In this document: one piece after another, positions 35,334-47,266 of the stretch
Layout: every line of letters begins with the position of its first letter
How positions within the stretch are numbered: position 1 is the first letter of the stretch
Assembly: GCA_039657365.1 (NCBI GenBank)
Contig: CM077592.1
Span: 27,447,001 to 27,511,000 of the forward strand
Source of the DNA: Stephania yunnanensis
Lineage: Eukaryota > Streptophyta > Magnoliopsida > Ranunculales > Menispermaceae
Reading direction: 5' to 3'
Length of the DNA stretch: 64,000 nucleotides
Notes under the pieces: model-generated
Told to the model about the DNA's origin: nothing
Database searches by the model: none
The model's input: the letters and a program-made list of their open reading frames with translations, nothing else
Made by a program: the position numbers and the translations under genes

Positions 35334-36908
35334 CAAGCATGCAAAATAATTTCTTGTGTTTTACTATTATTTGTAGTAGTGCTAAATGGTATATCGTCAC
35401 CACCGGGATATTTTAAATCTCTTAAAAATTAAGGCTACCCTAAAGTTTTACTGGATATAACATGTTTTAGTTTAACTAATTTAATTAAACGTGAATTATA
35501 AACTAATAATATACAAATAAAATAGATAATTTATCAAAATAACTAAACTAGAAACAAATTAAATTCAATAAACTAACTTAATGCAATTCAAACTAACAAT
35601 CAAATAATCAATAAATCAATAAAAATGAAATATTTAAACAAACATCTAAATAAACCCCCACTAAATAAATGTAATATACTTGGGTTGCTTTCAAACACTA
35701 CAAAATAAGATTACTTCATAATATAGTTATAATTGTATCACATGGAATCTGGGAATTGTTAAATCCTAATTCATAATAGGTTGATAGCTTTTAGCCAACA
35801 ACCGGTTTTCCTAAATTCAATGGAGAAGCCAAATTCTTATCATTATAAATCTATCAATTTGATCAAATGCAACACTATAGAAATAAGATAGCATCAGCCC
35901 TCAATGAAAATCATGCCTAATAGAAGCCAATATTAACCGAAGTCGCATAATAAATAACTTAGAGCACAATCAATTAGATCATTCACTCGAGAAAAGCCAT
36001 ATAGATTAATCCCATCTACTACTTCTATAATTGTTCTTAAAAAACTATAGACATGGATTTAGATACTCTATATTAGGTAAAATATTGGCCTCTATCCACT
36101 CAATATAAAGAATCAATAGTTGTAACACACAAAAACAATTTGTTTAATCCGCGATTGACTTGTATGAATCGATTTAAAGCATTAAGTACATGATTCCTTA
36201 ATTATAACTATATCACAATCCAAAGTATATACATGTCTAGGGTTTATTTACATTAACAAACTACTTACTCACTCTGGAAATAAACAATGCAAATATATAT
36301 TTAAAAGATATAATGAATAAATAAATAATTAATTAAATTCCTCTTCAAATAGATCAAAACTCTAATGTAGCTTCAATCATCAGCTAAAACTAAATAAAGC
36401 CTTAAAAAATAAGTTTAAGAAAGTAATTGGAGAGAGTTATTTTGGAGCTCTCTAGTCTTATTTATAGTCTCCCTAAGTATACATATCCTAGATAAACTCA
36501 AATTCTTATTATTAATAAAAAAAACTCATAATCGACCTCAGCGATTTGTCAGTGATTTTTAAGTTGTACATTAATTGCGGAGTTAATCATTGGATTTGGT
36601 TCTCTGAGCTCCATCATTGTAGTTGGCAATTTGTAGTATATTTTTCAATTCATTGTCAATTCACTGGTATTTTCCTACTATTGGGTTAGGTGGCGATTCC
36701 TAGTATAAATGCAAATCGTTGGCTAATCACGGGACTTTTTCTTCAGTCGACTGTTTTGCTATTTTCCTCTTTTTCTTCAATTTCGTCATTTTCCAAATTA
36801 AGTCCTAAAATAAAAAAAAAAAAAAAGAATACCTAGCGTAACATCATCATTTATATCTAAAATCAATGTAAATTACACTATATTACAAGTATAATTAATA
36901 ACTTGTCA
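35334..36908 (-). repeat. E3 3' LTR (1575 bp)
   Basis: The plus-strand ends are TGACATGTGTCAAGC and AATAACTTGTCA. It follows the polypurine tract on the minus strand and aligns end to end with 47267-49215 apart from the MITE. Confidence 0.92.
36459..36466 (-). promoter_or_regulatory. TATA box candidate in the E3 3' LTR
   Basis: The minus strand reads TATAAATA followed by AGAC. The 5' LTR has the same octamer at 48777-48784 and E2 has it at 15549-15556. In the 3' copy it would fire outward into E4. Confidence 0.5.
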
Positions 36909-38220
36909 AATTGTCCTAAACTTAACATTTTCCTGTCTCCGAGCAAAAAAATACTCTAAATCATATTCTTTTTTCATTCTTTATATATTGATTTCAATCT
37001 AATTTGCCGTAACTTTAAATAATAGAGATTTTTTAAAATAGAAGTGATTTTTAAATGGAAACATATTACCTATAAGTAAAAGAAAGTTATTATAGAATAG
37101 AATAATTTAGACAAAATGAAACATTATTTAATAATAACAGAACCACCCAATGCAACACCCTTTATAACTTAAAGTTCATCACTAACGCCAATACATAATA
37201 CATGTTTTTTTAATCTCCACTGACAAACATCAAGCTTACGATGACTAGTATAAAATCTTAAAACACAAAAACTTTAGGATTATTTGTTTTAGAAAATACT
37301 TTATAATAGTATCGTAATCAAAATCAATAAGAATCTTACCAAGATATCAATGAATATATCGTTTAAAACATGTTAGATTAAGAAATATTTTATTCAACTC
37401 TTGTTTCAAAAACTTGAGCTAAATCCTTTTCTTTGAAGAGTTTAAGAACATCCATTTTTTTATCTTTTTTTTTTTTACTCCATCCTAATTATTTTTTCTT
37501 ATACATTTCTTTTGCTTTAGAGTACATGCTCCATTTCTTATGGACATTCTCACATTTCTCCTTACTACAGATTCCCTACACCATTTCCTATGGAATCTAT
37601 AGGACTTTATATAGATTTTTGTAAACTCTTATTAACACTTCTCACTATCCAATAAAGTTGAAGAAAGTATTCTTTCTAACTTATAGAATTTCATCGATTT
37701 CTAACCCATTTCTTCTTTCAATTGTGGCATAATAACTTTATATATATAATATAAAAATATTTAGTCGATAGTTTTTGTATCACATGATTCTAAGAAATAT
37801 GTCTTGTTCATCTTGCACTATCATCTCGATCTTCTACCTATTTTCATGACTAACATGAGGCATTCAATTTTGTGTGTACATTAACTAGTTAAGTTAATCA
37901 AATGGGTATAAAAAATTGATTCCTTCTATCATAGAATTAACTTGGGAAGTAAAAGTATCACTTCCATTCAAAAATCTATTATGTATTCTTTTTCATTACC
38001 ATATTTTTTCTAACTAAAATAAAGTAAAATAAAATTCATAAATACTTGAATTTGTGAGATATTTGAAAATTTTCATCAACTTACTTGAATATCGCATCAA
38101 AATTTTGAGATCAATTCTGAACTTATCTTCTGCCTTTCTATTCATTCCTTGCTTTCTTCATTATCACTCTCATAATTCATCTAAAATGCCCCTAAACCCA
38201 TTCCAAACCTTGTCCTCAAG
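36909..38220 (-). other. E3 polypurine tract and 3' spacer
   Basis: The tract next to the LTR (36909-36923) is decayed to AAGTTTAGGACAATT. A second polypurine-like tract (38186-38199) and the GAGGACAAGG box (38208-38220) open the spacer. ATGGAGCA (about 37528-37540) repeats the E1/E2 landmark. No ORF here is coding. Confidence 0.65.
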
Positions 38221-38399
38221 ACTTTAAAATTAAATTGGATTTTCAATAAAACAAATATATCGCGTGAAGCATAGACAAATTGATATATGTAATAAAAAAG
38301 TAAATAAATAGAGAAATACTGAATTCAACAAATTTTAAATAAATGGAATGAAAAAGGGAACATATTTCATTCCTTAGAAAAAATTTCATCAAGAGCAAT

Positions 38400-40000
38400 A
38401 CAATGAATCATTCATTCATTTATTTCATATAAGATAAAATAGATTATACATGGCCATGTCTAGAAGTAACTTCATCGTTTGTGTTATCAGCTACATCTAT
38501 TCCTGTAGAAGGTTGGGAAACATAATTGTCACCTGGGTTGTAACTTGCAATTGGTAATTGCAACTACAAAGATGGATTGTCGATGCTTCTCTTCGAGTCT
38601 TGTAAACCACTATCATATCTTCTCTCTGACATACAATGGTAGTGTAGCAAAGTCCTCTCATTTGCTACTATCATCTCTTCATTCCGGCAAATTTTTTCTG
38701 GCTATACATAATTGGAAAAACTATGGTCCGAAAGAATCCTCCTATCATAGGCTATGAGAAAAATGGTGCCGAGCTCGTATCAACATTTGGTACATTCACT
38801 TCAGCTCTCTATGCGTCTTCTCTTATCTTTCTTCTATTTTCAGTTGAGCTTCGCCTTTTGCTTCTTTTGTATTTGTTGCATTAAATAATTCTCATTGATC
38901 TTTCAAGTCATTGTAACCTACCACATTCTTCATTCTTTGTACTCCCACATCATTTATTATCTTATAGGGCAATAAATCGAATACGGTATTGAAACCACTA
39001 CGAATTTCCTACACAATTCAGTAATCGGAATTATGAACAATAGTTTCTCATTCTTAGTACTATGCATTGCAAACTCCTTATAATATGTATGATTTCCCCA
39101 ACATTAATGTAATCTTTCTTTATAACTATATGATAAAGTAGAGTGGCTCTTGGGTTCTTCACTTCAAAGTATTACTTAGTTGGATAAGAACATGCATTTA
39201 TAATATAACTTCAAGTCTTCATAATCTTCTTAAAATAGGTAGTTTCAAAAACTTTAATGTCCTTTACTATCAAGCGCAAATCCCTTCACCAAAGGTATCT
39301 TTAATGCATGTTGGATCACAAAAAGAAAGGATTCCTTATTAGCATAAATGACATTCAGGTAATCCTCCTCTCTTCGCTGTCATCAGTTATGTGGTAGAAT
39401 GAAAATATAGTCAGCCTTGCAGGTGAAATATCAATGTTGTTCCCTTTAACTACTACTTTGTCTCGTTCATTGCTAACATGCCCATTCGCATAAAATTATC
39501 GTAAAATTTCTGAACATCATTTTTCTCCTCGACCCACATAATCTCTCGAAAGACTCTCACATCCTCTATCTCTAATGATGCGCACGATTTCTGAACATCC
39601 TTTTTCTCCTCGACCCACATAATCTCTCAAAAGACTCTCCCATCCTCTATCTCTAATGATGCGCACAATTTCAGAACATCATTTTTCTACTCGACCCTAG
39701 TAATCATGATCTTTTTTATCACTAAGATATCTCCTCTGAAATCTAGGTCTCACAAACAAAGAAAGATCATAAGGTATTAGATTACTAGGGTATGGATTCT
39801 CAAAACATTCTTCCTCACTAGATGACAATGGAGATTGTTCTTTAAGCTCAGCCCTACCAGGTTTAGGTTCTCTAATATTAACCACGGTAGGTATAATACT
39901 CATTGGGTGACCCACATATTTCTTCTTTGGTTTTGCTTGTGCTACCACTTCACTTTGTCTTGCTTACTTCTACTACCTCTTCCTCTACCTCCTCCCACCA
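38400..40000 (-). pseudogene. E3 extra 3' ORF resembling the plant Transposase_32 domain
   Basis: Reading the minus strand from about 39998, a basic start (MVGGGRGRGSRSKQDKV) is followed, after a frame change, by AQAKPKKKYVGHPM and SLFVRPRFQRRYLSDKK. Next come EIVRIIRDRGWESF, DVQKFYDNFMRMGM, NNIDISPARL and later RATLLYHIVIKKDYINVGEI. These match, in order, the widely spread plant protein I know as 'putative plant transposon protein' (Transposase_32, PF20167): RF....A..RY, RW..F, VREFYAN, ..V..SP..IN, RALLLYAI..GK.INVG. The position between integrase and 3' LTR is where Athila elements carry their env-like ORF. The tail (about 38900-38460) is charged and ends near GDNYVSQPSTGIDVADN. Many stops and frame shifts; the function is unknown. 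Confidence 0.6.
39507..39703 (-). repeat. 81-bp tandem repeat inside the E3 3' ORF
   Basis: Units start TTTCTGAACATC at 39507 and 39588 and TTTCAGAACATC at 39669 (partial). The period of 81 bp equals 27 codons, so the repeat preserves frame. The second unit differs from the first at few positions. Confidence 0.88.
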
Positions 40001-41380
40001 TAAAATAACTAAACTATGACAAAATAGGTAACTTGAGATTCTATATTCAAAAATATCAAACTATCAAGGTAAGGAAAACAAGTTTGTGAAAAGGGTTTTA
40101 TCATACGGTCTTGGAAATAGTTGAAAATAGTACATCTAAAATAGTTGTATCGACATATCCCTATCATAATTATGTATATATTGGAAAAAAATTTAGAAAC
40201 CCCCAAAATCATTTGAAAACCCATGTTCAAATTTAAAATTTGTATAGAAACCCATTTTGAAAAATAATTTGCAATAAAAACTTCAAAAACTGCATTCAAT
40301 AAAAATATCATCAAAAATCAATTTTGTTCAAGACATCGAAATCAAAAGGATGTTAGAGTATCGATTCATTACCTTCTTGAGAGTGAATCTGTTAAGTAAT
40401 ATGTTTTATTCGCTCCTTAGACTCCATTTCCAAGCTTCAATTCGAAAAAACACTCACCAAGCCCTAACTAGGTTATATGAACTTTTATTCAAGATTTATA
40501 GGGCTGAATCGCTTCTAAATAAGGTGGGATGCACGTAAATAAGCTTTAATTCAAGCTTTTAAGGTTTGAATCTAGACCAAAATAGATTAATCAAATGAAG
40601 GGGTGTAAAGGTTTTTCGTGTGATAGGGTTTATTATAGGAGATTTAGGGTTCTATTTTTAAAAAAATGGATTCATGCTCAGCGAATCGGGCTTAAGTGAA
40701 TTCGTCAACAAATCACCAACGAAATTGTGAAAACTAGTCTAACTAGTCTAGCAAATAGTTTAACGAATCCTAGTATGAAACTAAAATTGCAAATAAATTG
40801 TCGAGCCATTTTTCATTTCAAAACTTGCAAGCTGCTGGCGATTCCCCAGTGATTCCCAGTGTTATTTGGTATCGCTGGGAAATCACTGACCAATTCCTGC
40901 TATTTCTCTAATATATCAAATATTTTACTAATTATTACACTGTGCAATCATAATTAATGAAGAATTGATTAGTATTCAACAAGAAATATTATGAAAATAA
41001 ATCTTGATTTGTAAATAGGAAATATTATACTATAAAATAAAGATTTTATTACTTTACAATTAAAAGTATATATAGTTAAACTAAAAAAACATCTAAATCA
41101 TCCATATCTCAATCAGGAATATCCCAAAAGAGGAATAAATGGAGAGAGAAAATAAATATACTAACTATCTAAAATCAAGAAATAGGGAAATGCATTAGCT
41201 TGATCAACCCCACTTATATGAAGTTATTTTAGGATTGTAATCCTAAAATACTTCCATTATGAGAGTCAAAAGTTTAAAGAATAGAAAAACAATACTAAAG
41301 CTGAAAGTAAAGATAAAGTATGGGCTGCCTCCCACAGAGCACCTTTATTTATAGTTATTGGCTCAACATGATAGATGTGA
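40001..41380 (-). other. E3 region between extra ORFs, mostly AT-rich
   Basis: The GGGAGGCAGCCC landmark that follows integrase in E1 sits at about 41322-41333. Below it, to about 40000, I see no recognisable coding sequence; a leader or intron for the 3' ORF is possible but not shown. Confidence 0.4.
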
Positions 41381-41534
41381 TCACTTGTCATTCAGTTTGA
41401 GCGAGTCAAACTGACCATCAGCCAATTCTTCATCATTATTGATGTCTTCAGTTTTTTTTATCATTCTCAGCATCTGCATAATGTCCTTGAGGGTAATCAT
41501 CACGATAGTAGTTCTCCCCTTCATAACCATTATC

Positions 41535-42010
41535 CTAATTGTCTTCCATCTCCAAACCATCCTGAACACATATATAATTATTTATCATCTTAAGTGTAAC
41601 TTTACATATTTCTACATCGAAAATAGCACTAGCCATCTTGAGAAAAGTATGTCCCATCAATATCATAAAATCTTTCTCAATTTGTGGCACTACCAAGAAG
41701 TTGATGAGATACTTGAATTGTGCCAATTGTACTGGCATATTCATCGGCATTCCTAGTCGAAAGATCTTATCATTGTTTACTTTATGAAAAACAAAAGTTG
41801 GTATAAAATAAATCATGAACTTGGTTTTTTTGCACCATTGATCAAGTAAGAAATTCATATTAGCTCATGTGTCAAGTAAAACACTAGGGAAATTGTCGTC
41901 ATTGATCATAACGTGGAGGAAAAGCTTCCACAGATCATCTTTGTAAATTTCAATCATATGTCCTAAATCATGAAGCTTTAGTTGCTCATCAGTGAATTCT
42001 TTTTTTGTCA
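41535..42010 (-). pseudogene. Second retropepsin-like domain, downstream of E3 integrase
   Basis: The minus-strand frame reads KKEFTDEQLKLHDLG, then NDDNFPSVLLDT, a TGA stop, and ANMNFLLDQWCKK. Farther on comes FMILMGHTFLKMASAIFDVE followed by ICKVTLK. LLDTGAN with GGA changed to TGA, plus the downstream ILG..FL....A.IDV....LTL motif at the usual distance, is the two-motif signature of a retropepsin. It differs from the element's own protease at 45700-45097, which has DLGAS and LILGRPFLKTTKAKID. It sits after the integrase C-terminus (about 42180) and before the GGGAGGCAGCCC landmark, a place where E1 has nothing. It may be a duplicated or captured domain, or a remnant of a nested element. 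Confidence 0.6.
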
Positions 42011-42179
42011 ATTTTTTCCCTTCTTGATGTTGCACTTCAAGTTGTGGCTCATTAAGTTGCTGCTTCTTTCATTTCTTCTTTTTATTACATCGACTTCTTA
42101 TACATCCATAGTGTAATAGTTTCATTCTTGATGAATTCACTCATACAGATGCAAACATTGAACTTCATTTCATTACTTT

Positions 42180-43400
42180 TCGTACTTTATTACTGAATCT
42201 CGAGATTGATGATTTCCATATCATGTTCAATAAAATTTTCATAATAAGGTTTTATCCTATGCCTATTTAATTTAAATATTTGTCATGTTTCTACGCATTC
42301 TATTTCTACATCATTATGAGGTAGTAAATTGACAACAATATAAGGTCATGTCCTTCCTGAACGGAGTATTCCAAGAAATAATTTAAGTCTTGAACAAAAG
42401 AGTAGAACTATATCTCCAGTTTGAAAATTTTTAGAAATTAATTTCTTATCATTAAATGCTTTGGTTTTATCTTTATAAATTGATGCATTTTCATAGGCAT
42501 CATTCCTAATTTCTTCTTATTCTTGAAGACTCAACTCACATTGGCTTCCTACTTCATTGTAATTAATTATAATAGGCTTTATTTTCTAGTTCTATGGGCA
42601 AATGACATATTTTTTCAAATACTAACCTATAAGGTGTCATGCATACAAGTGTCTTAAATGTTGTTCCATATGCCCATAATACGTTTTCTAATCTAAGACA
42701 CCAATTTTTAAGCGTCGGACTAACTATTTTTTTAGTATTAACTTAATTTCTCTCTTCGATGTTTCAGCTTGTCCACTAGTTTATGGGTGATATGTAGTAG
42801 ATGTCCTATGTGTGATGTTGTACTTAGCATGTAGATTAGTAACTAATCAATTATAAAAATGTGAACCTCTATCCCTTAGAATCACTCTAGGTGTTCCAAA
42901 AACTGTTAAAGTTTTTATATAAGGAAATCAACCACTATTTTTGAATAATTGGTTTTAATAGCTTTTGTTTCTACCCACTTAGACACATAACCTATAGCAT
43001 GTAAAATATAAACATAGCCATTTGATGGTGGAAAAGGTCCCATGAAATCTATACCTCGTACATCAAACACTTCGTAAAAAAGAACAGGAGTTAAAGGCAT
43101 TTGATTTCTATGTCTTAAGTTTTCAATTCCGTGGGATTTTGGACAAAGATTTTGTATAAAGAAAAAATCATGAAATAAAGTGGCCTGACAGAATTCAGAC
43201 TCTAAAATCTTACGAGTAGTTCTACATGGACCGAAATGTTCTCTACATGCATATGTATGGCAGTGAGTTATAATTGATTGTACTTCTGAATGTGGTATGC
43301 ATCTCCTAATTATTTGGTGGGTGCAAAATTTCCATAAATAGGGTTCATCCCATAAATGATGTTTAGAATCTTTTTAAATTTTATTTTTTTAAGCTCTTGT
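42180..43400 (-). pseudogene. E3 integrase, broken
   Basis: The core start is YEVFDVRGIDFMGPFP followed by NGYVYILHAIGYVSKWVETK (43100-42915). Zinc-domain residues lie just above (about 43350-43110). The C-terminal FKLNRHRIKPYYENF is found near 42270-42230. Stops interrupt between, in the D,D-35-E region. Comparison with the intact E1 frame shows the same order and spacing. Confidence 0.75.
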
Positions 43401-43539
43401 TAAGTAAGGTAATAACCTGTTGGTGGTAAGATAATTGACTATATCGGCATACCATGGGCTATTAGTCTTTATACTATATACACATTCATCCAAAAATTCA
43501 TCTCTTATTGGTATAGGTGGTTCTCCATTTTTTTAACCT

Positions 43540-44930
43540 AATTAAGTGATCTGCCACTAGATTTTCAGCTCTATTCTTATCTTTTATAGTAAGGTCGAAT
43601 TCCTATAGAAGTAGTATCCATCGTATTAATCTTCGTTTAGCATCTTGTTTTTTCATTAAGTAACATAATGATGCATGATCTGAATAAACTATTACTTTTG
43701 TTCCTAATAAATACAGTCTTAATTTTTCTAAGGAAAATAAAAGTTCCTTTTTAGTAGTAGTGTACTTCTATTGGGCTAGCTATAGTGTCCCAGAAGCATG
43801 ATATATAACATGAGATCTTTCCTTTTTTTTTTTACCTAAAACAGCTCCAAGAGCACAATTACTCGCATGACACACTATTTCAAAGGGTAACAACTAATCT
43901 AGTGATTTAATTAAAGGTATGGTTGCTAAAGAATCCTATAATTTATTAAATGCTACCTTGCAATCATTGGTAAATTCAAAAGTAATGTCGTTTTATGAAA
44001 GTTTGCATAAAGGTTGTGAAGTTTTAGAATTTTTTTTACAAATCTTTTGTAAAGTCATGTGTGGCCAAGAAATTAACATATTTCTCTCACCGTAGTAGTG
44101 TAAGGTAAAGTTATGAATACTTGAATTTTTGTTGGATCTACCTCTATTCCTTTATGTAATACTATATGTCCTAATATAAGTCTTTGATCTACCATGAAAT
44201 GACATTTTTCATTATTTAATACTGGATTGCTTTTTATGGATCTCTTTGGTATTAGGTTAAATTAACTAAATATTCATCAATAGAATTACCATAAACTATG
44301 AAATCGTCCATGAGAATTTTTCATATAATCAGAGAAAATAATAAACATGCACCTTTAAAATGTTGCAGTTGCATTGCATGGACCAAAAGGTAAACGTCTA
44401 TAAGCAAATGTACTAAAGGGCAACGTCTATAAGCAAATGTACAAAAGGGGCAAGTACAAGTAGTTTTTTCTTGATTTTTTAGGGTTATAGGTATTTGATA
44501 AAATCGTGATTAACCATAATGGTTTTTTCCAGCTAATCTTTCTAACATCTTATCTATAAATGGGAGTGGATAATGGTTTTTCCAAGTTGAATTGGGCTTA
44601 TCCTATTACTATGCATACCCTCCAACTGTTTCAGATTCTAGTCTATACTAATTCTCCATGCTCATTTGTTATTACTATAATTCATGTATTTTTAGGGACT
44701 AGTTGAATTGGGCTTATCCTATTACTATAAACTATTGGAAATATCAGCTATGAGTCTAATAGTTTTAATATCTTAGTTTTCACTACGTGCATCATGGGCT
44801 GCTTTAATCGATATTGAGGTTGTCTAGAAGCTTTTATGTCAGTTTGATCTATCATATGCATGCACATAGCTGGACTCATCCATTTAATATCAGTTATGGC
44901 CCATCATATTGCTCCTTTAAATTCTTTAAA
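43540..44930 (-). pseudogene. E3 reverse transcriptase and RNase H, broken
   Basis: RT entry (RQPQYRLKQPMMHVVKTKIL) is at about 44830-44760. The MDDF region is near 44310, where the plus strand reads 'aaatcgtccatgag'. RNase H phrases (DHASLCYLMKK and RWILLL-like residues) lie near 43690-43600. Besides stops there is a 29-bp tandem duplication (44393-44450) and a 28-base copy of one RT segment placed at another (44585-44612 and 44701-44728). It cannot code. Confidence 0.72.
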
Positions 44931-45096
44931 TAATTTTTTTTTTCAAACATTTTAGTTTATTAGAGATTATTACTGGTAATTAATCATAGTCATCTAGATA
45001 AACATATTTCAAATGATCTGGCAAATTTTTCAGATCTAGATAAGTCTAAGTAATAAGAAAGTTATGGTAGAACATTATATGATTCCAAGGTACTTA

Positions 45097-45700
45097 TTAT
45101 TTCCTTTGCTTCCTCATCCTATCTTCATTTTCTTCTAGATTTTCTATTTTCAATTTCAATTTATATATTTTAACTTTTCTAAAAGATTTGTCTATTAATG
45201 GATCTATCTTATCTACTGTGCACGTGGAAGAAACATCCATTGGATATTTTATTATGTCATATATATTAAAAATCATTATATCGTCATCTACTTCTATTGC
45301 TAATGTTCCATTTGAAACATCAATCTTTGCTTTTGTTGTTTTCAAAAATGGTCTTCCTAAGATTAGTGAAGTCATATTAGAGAGATTATCTGCTTTCATA
45401 TCTAAGACATAAGAATCTGTTGGGAAGACCAATTATTAACCCTAACTAGTACATCTTCTAGTAACCTTACTGGTGTATTAGAGAATCTATATGCTAGTTG
45501 TACCACTATACTAGTTTCTTCTAAATGCACATCCATCATTTGTAAATAAATAGATAAAGGCATAATATTTATGGAGGCTCCAAGATCGCATAATGCTTTA
45601 GAAATTCCTAGATTTTTAATTACACATGGAACAAAAAATATCCCACGATCAAAACATTTAGGAGGTGATTTCTTTTTAATTAGTACTGATACATGTTCTC
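45097..45700 (-). pseudogene. E3 protease
   Basis: VPCVIKNLGISKALCDLGAS, then INIMPLSIYLQMMD, occupies about 45640-45540. DLGAS keeps the catalytic Asp that E1 lost. VRLLEDVLVRV follows. The open frame 45432-45097 contains FPTDSYVLDMKADN, SLILGRPFLKTTKAKIDVSN and an acidic linker. One stop separates the halves. Confidence 0.78.
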
Positions 45701-46039
45701 CTAGACTCTCATTTTCATTAGCCTTAATCTTATTAGTGCATAAATTTTTTTATAAATTTAAAATACTTAGGTACATTTTAAATGACTTTCAAAGAGGTAC
45801 ACTAACTACTACTTTCTTTAATGTATCAGATATTTTTTTTTCTTCCTATAATTACTTAGCATTTGTATTATCTTCCAAGCGTTGAGGGAATAAGGGTTTT
45901 ATATTAATTGGTTTGACTTTACAAGATTCATTACCATTTAAGTTGGGAATCTCATTACTTATTAATTCAATTTCTTTCTCTAGTTTTGCTTCTATTTCTT
46001 TTGTAGAGATTAATTGGTCCAACATTTTTGGCTCATCCA

Positions 46040-47170
46040 TCTGCTTACCACTTTTTAATGTTATAGCTGTTGTTTTTCATATAAAGTAGGATAAGGTTGA
46101 GATAGTAATTTCTCTTGATTTACAAAGCAGTCATTTGTGTTACCATTTGACTCAATTCATTTTTCAATTTGGTCATATCATTTTGTAATGTTTGAATTAG
46201 TTGATCTTTTTCTTTTTATGAATTATTCGATGTTTTATTCCTTTTATAACCCTGATTGTTAATACGATTACCTACATTCTATTGTAAGTCATTTGTATAA
46301 CTATTAAAGTTATAAGTATGATCAACAAACTCATCATATGAGTTCATTATAGCATTACCGTCTTTTATTTTAGTTTGTTGTCTTAAAGGGTATTCATAAT
46401 TAAAACGACTTAATTCATTACAAAGTTGTGCTTTGCTTGATCTATACTTTATTAATAATTCAATCATGGCTTTTAGCTATTCTATCTTATTGTGTAGTGT
46501 TTTATATGTCATTCTATTTGTTTTGCTTAGATTTTCATTGATTAATTCACTCTTATCACCATATTGCTTAGATTGCTTAGCCATTTTATTTATAACTTCT
46601 CTTGCTAAAGTTGGTGTTTTTTCGAGCAAAGACCCTTCATATACGGTGTCTAAGAATTTTCGATCTAAGTGATCTAATTCGTCATAAAAATATAGCATTA
46701 AGATTTTTTCTGTAAATCCATGCATTGGACAAAATGAAATCAATTTTTAATATATATCCCAAATTCATTAAAAGTTTTTTCAATTTCCATCCTAGCATTA
46801 CTAATTTTTTGTCAATATAAACTAATTTGTCTTAGTGGAATATATTTGATGAAGAAAAACATGTAGCATTTCAGATCAATCGGTCGTGGAGTTTCAAGGG
46901 AGGTAAAATAACCAATCTAAAACTTGGCCTTTTGATACAGAAGGAAAAGTTTTTAACTTAACATAATCTATTTCTATATCCTTAGATTTTAACGTACTTA
47001 ATTTATGTGCAAACTCCCTAATAAACTTTTCAGCATCTCAATTATCTTCACCATAAAATCATGGTAAAGAATTTATAAGTTTGAACTTTAATTCAAATTC
47101 TTAAAATTCTATTGTAAAAGTTATACACAGAGGTTCATATGCTGTGAGATTCCTATCAGATTACCTAAAA
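46040..47170 (-). pseudogene. E3 gag, broken
   Basis: KLKTFPSVSKGQVLDWLFYL (about 46960-46900) and FCPMHGFTEKILMLYFYDEL followed by EGSLLEKTPTLAREVINKMA (46743-46560) are gag capsid phrases of the Athila-like type. The later part (46467-46040) is Asn-rich and charged. I do not find an intact zinc knuckle. Frame changes separate the N-terminal, middle and C-terminal parts. Confidence 0.72.
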
Positions 47171-47248
47171 GTTAATTCTTCCTCGTCTTCAACCATATTA
47201 TATGACTTTCAACAAGAAGCTTTCTAAGATATTATTTTTAAAATCCAT

Positions 47249-47261
47249 GGCAACGGCGCCA
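47249..47261 (-). other. E3 primer-binding site
   Basis: The minus strand reads TGGCGCCGTTGCC exactly, the Athila-type consensus, five bases inside the end of the 5' LTR. Confidence 0.9.
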
Positions 47262-47266
47262 AAAAT

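Noticed and set aside
37433..37624. 63-codon plus-strand ORF with hydrophobic residues
   Set aside because: It is the antisense of the E3 3' spacer, whose landmarks are shared with E1 and E2 without this frame.
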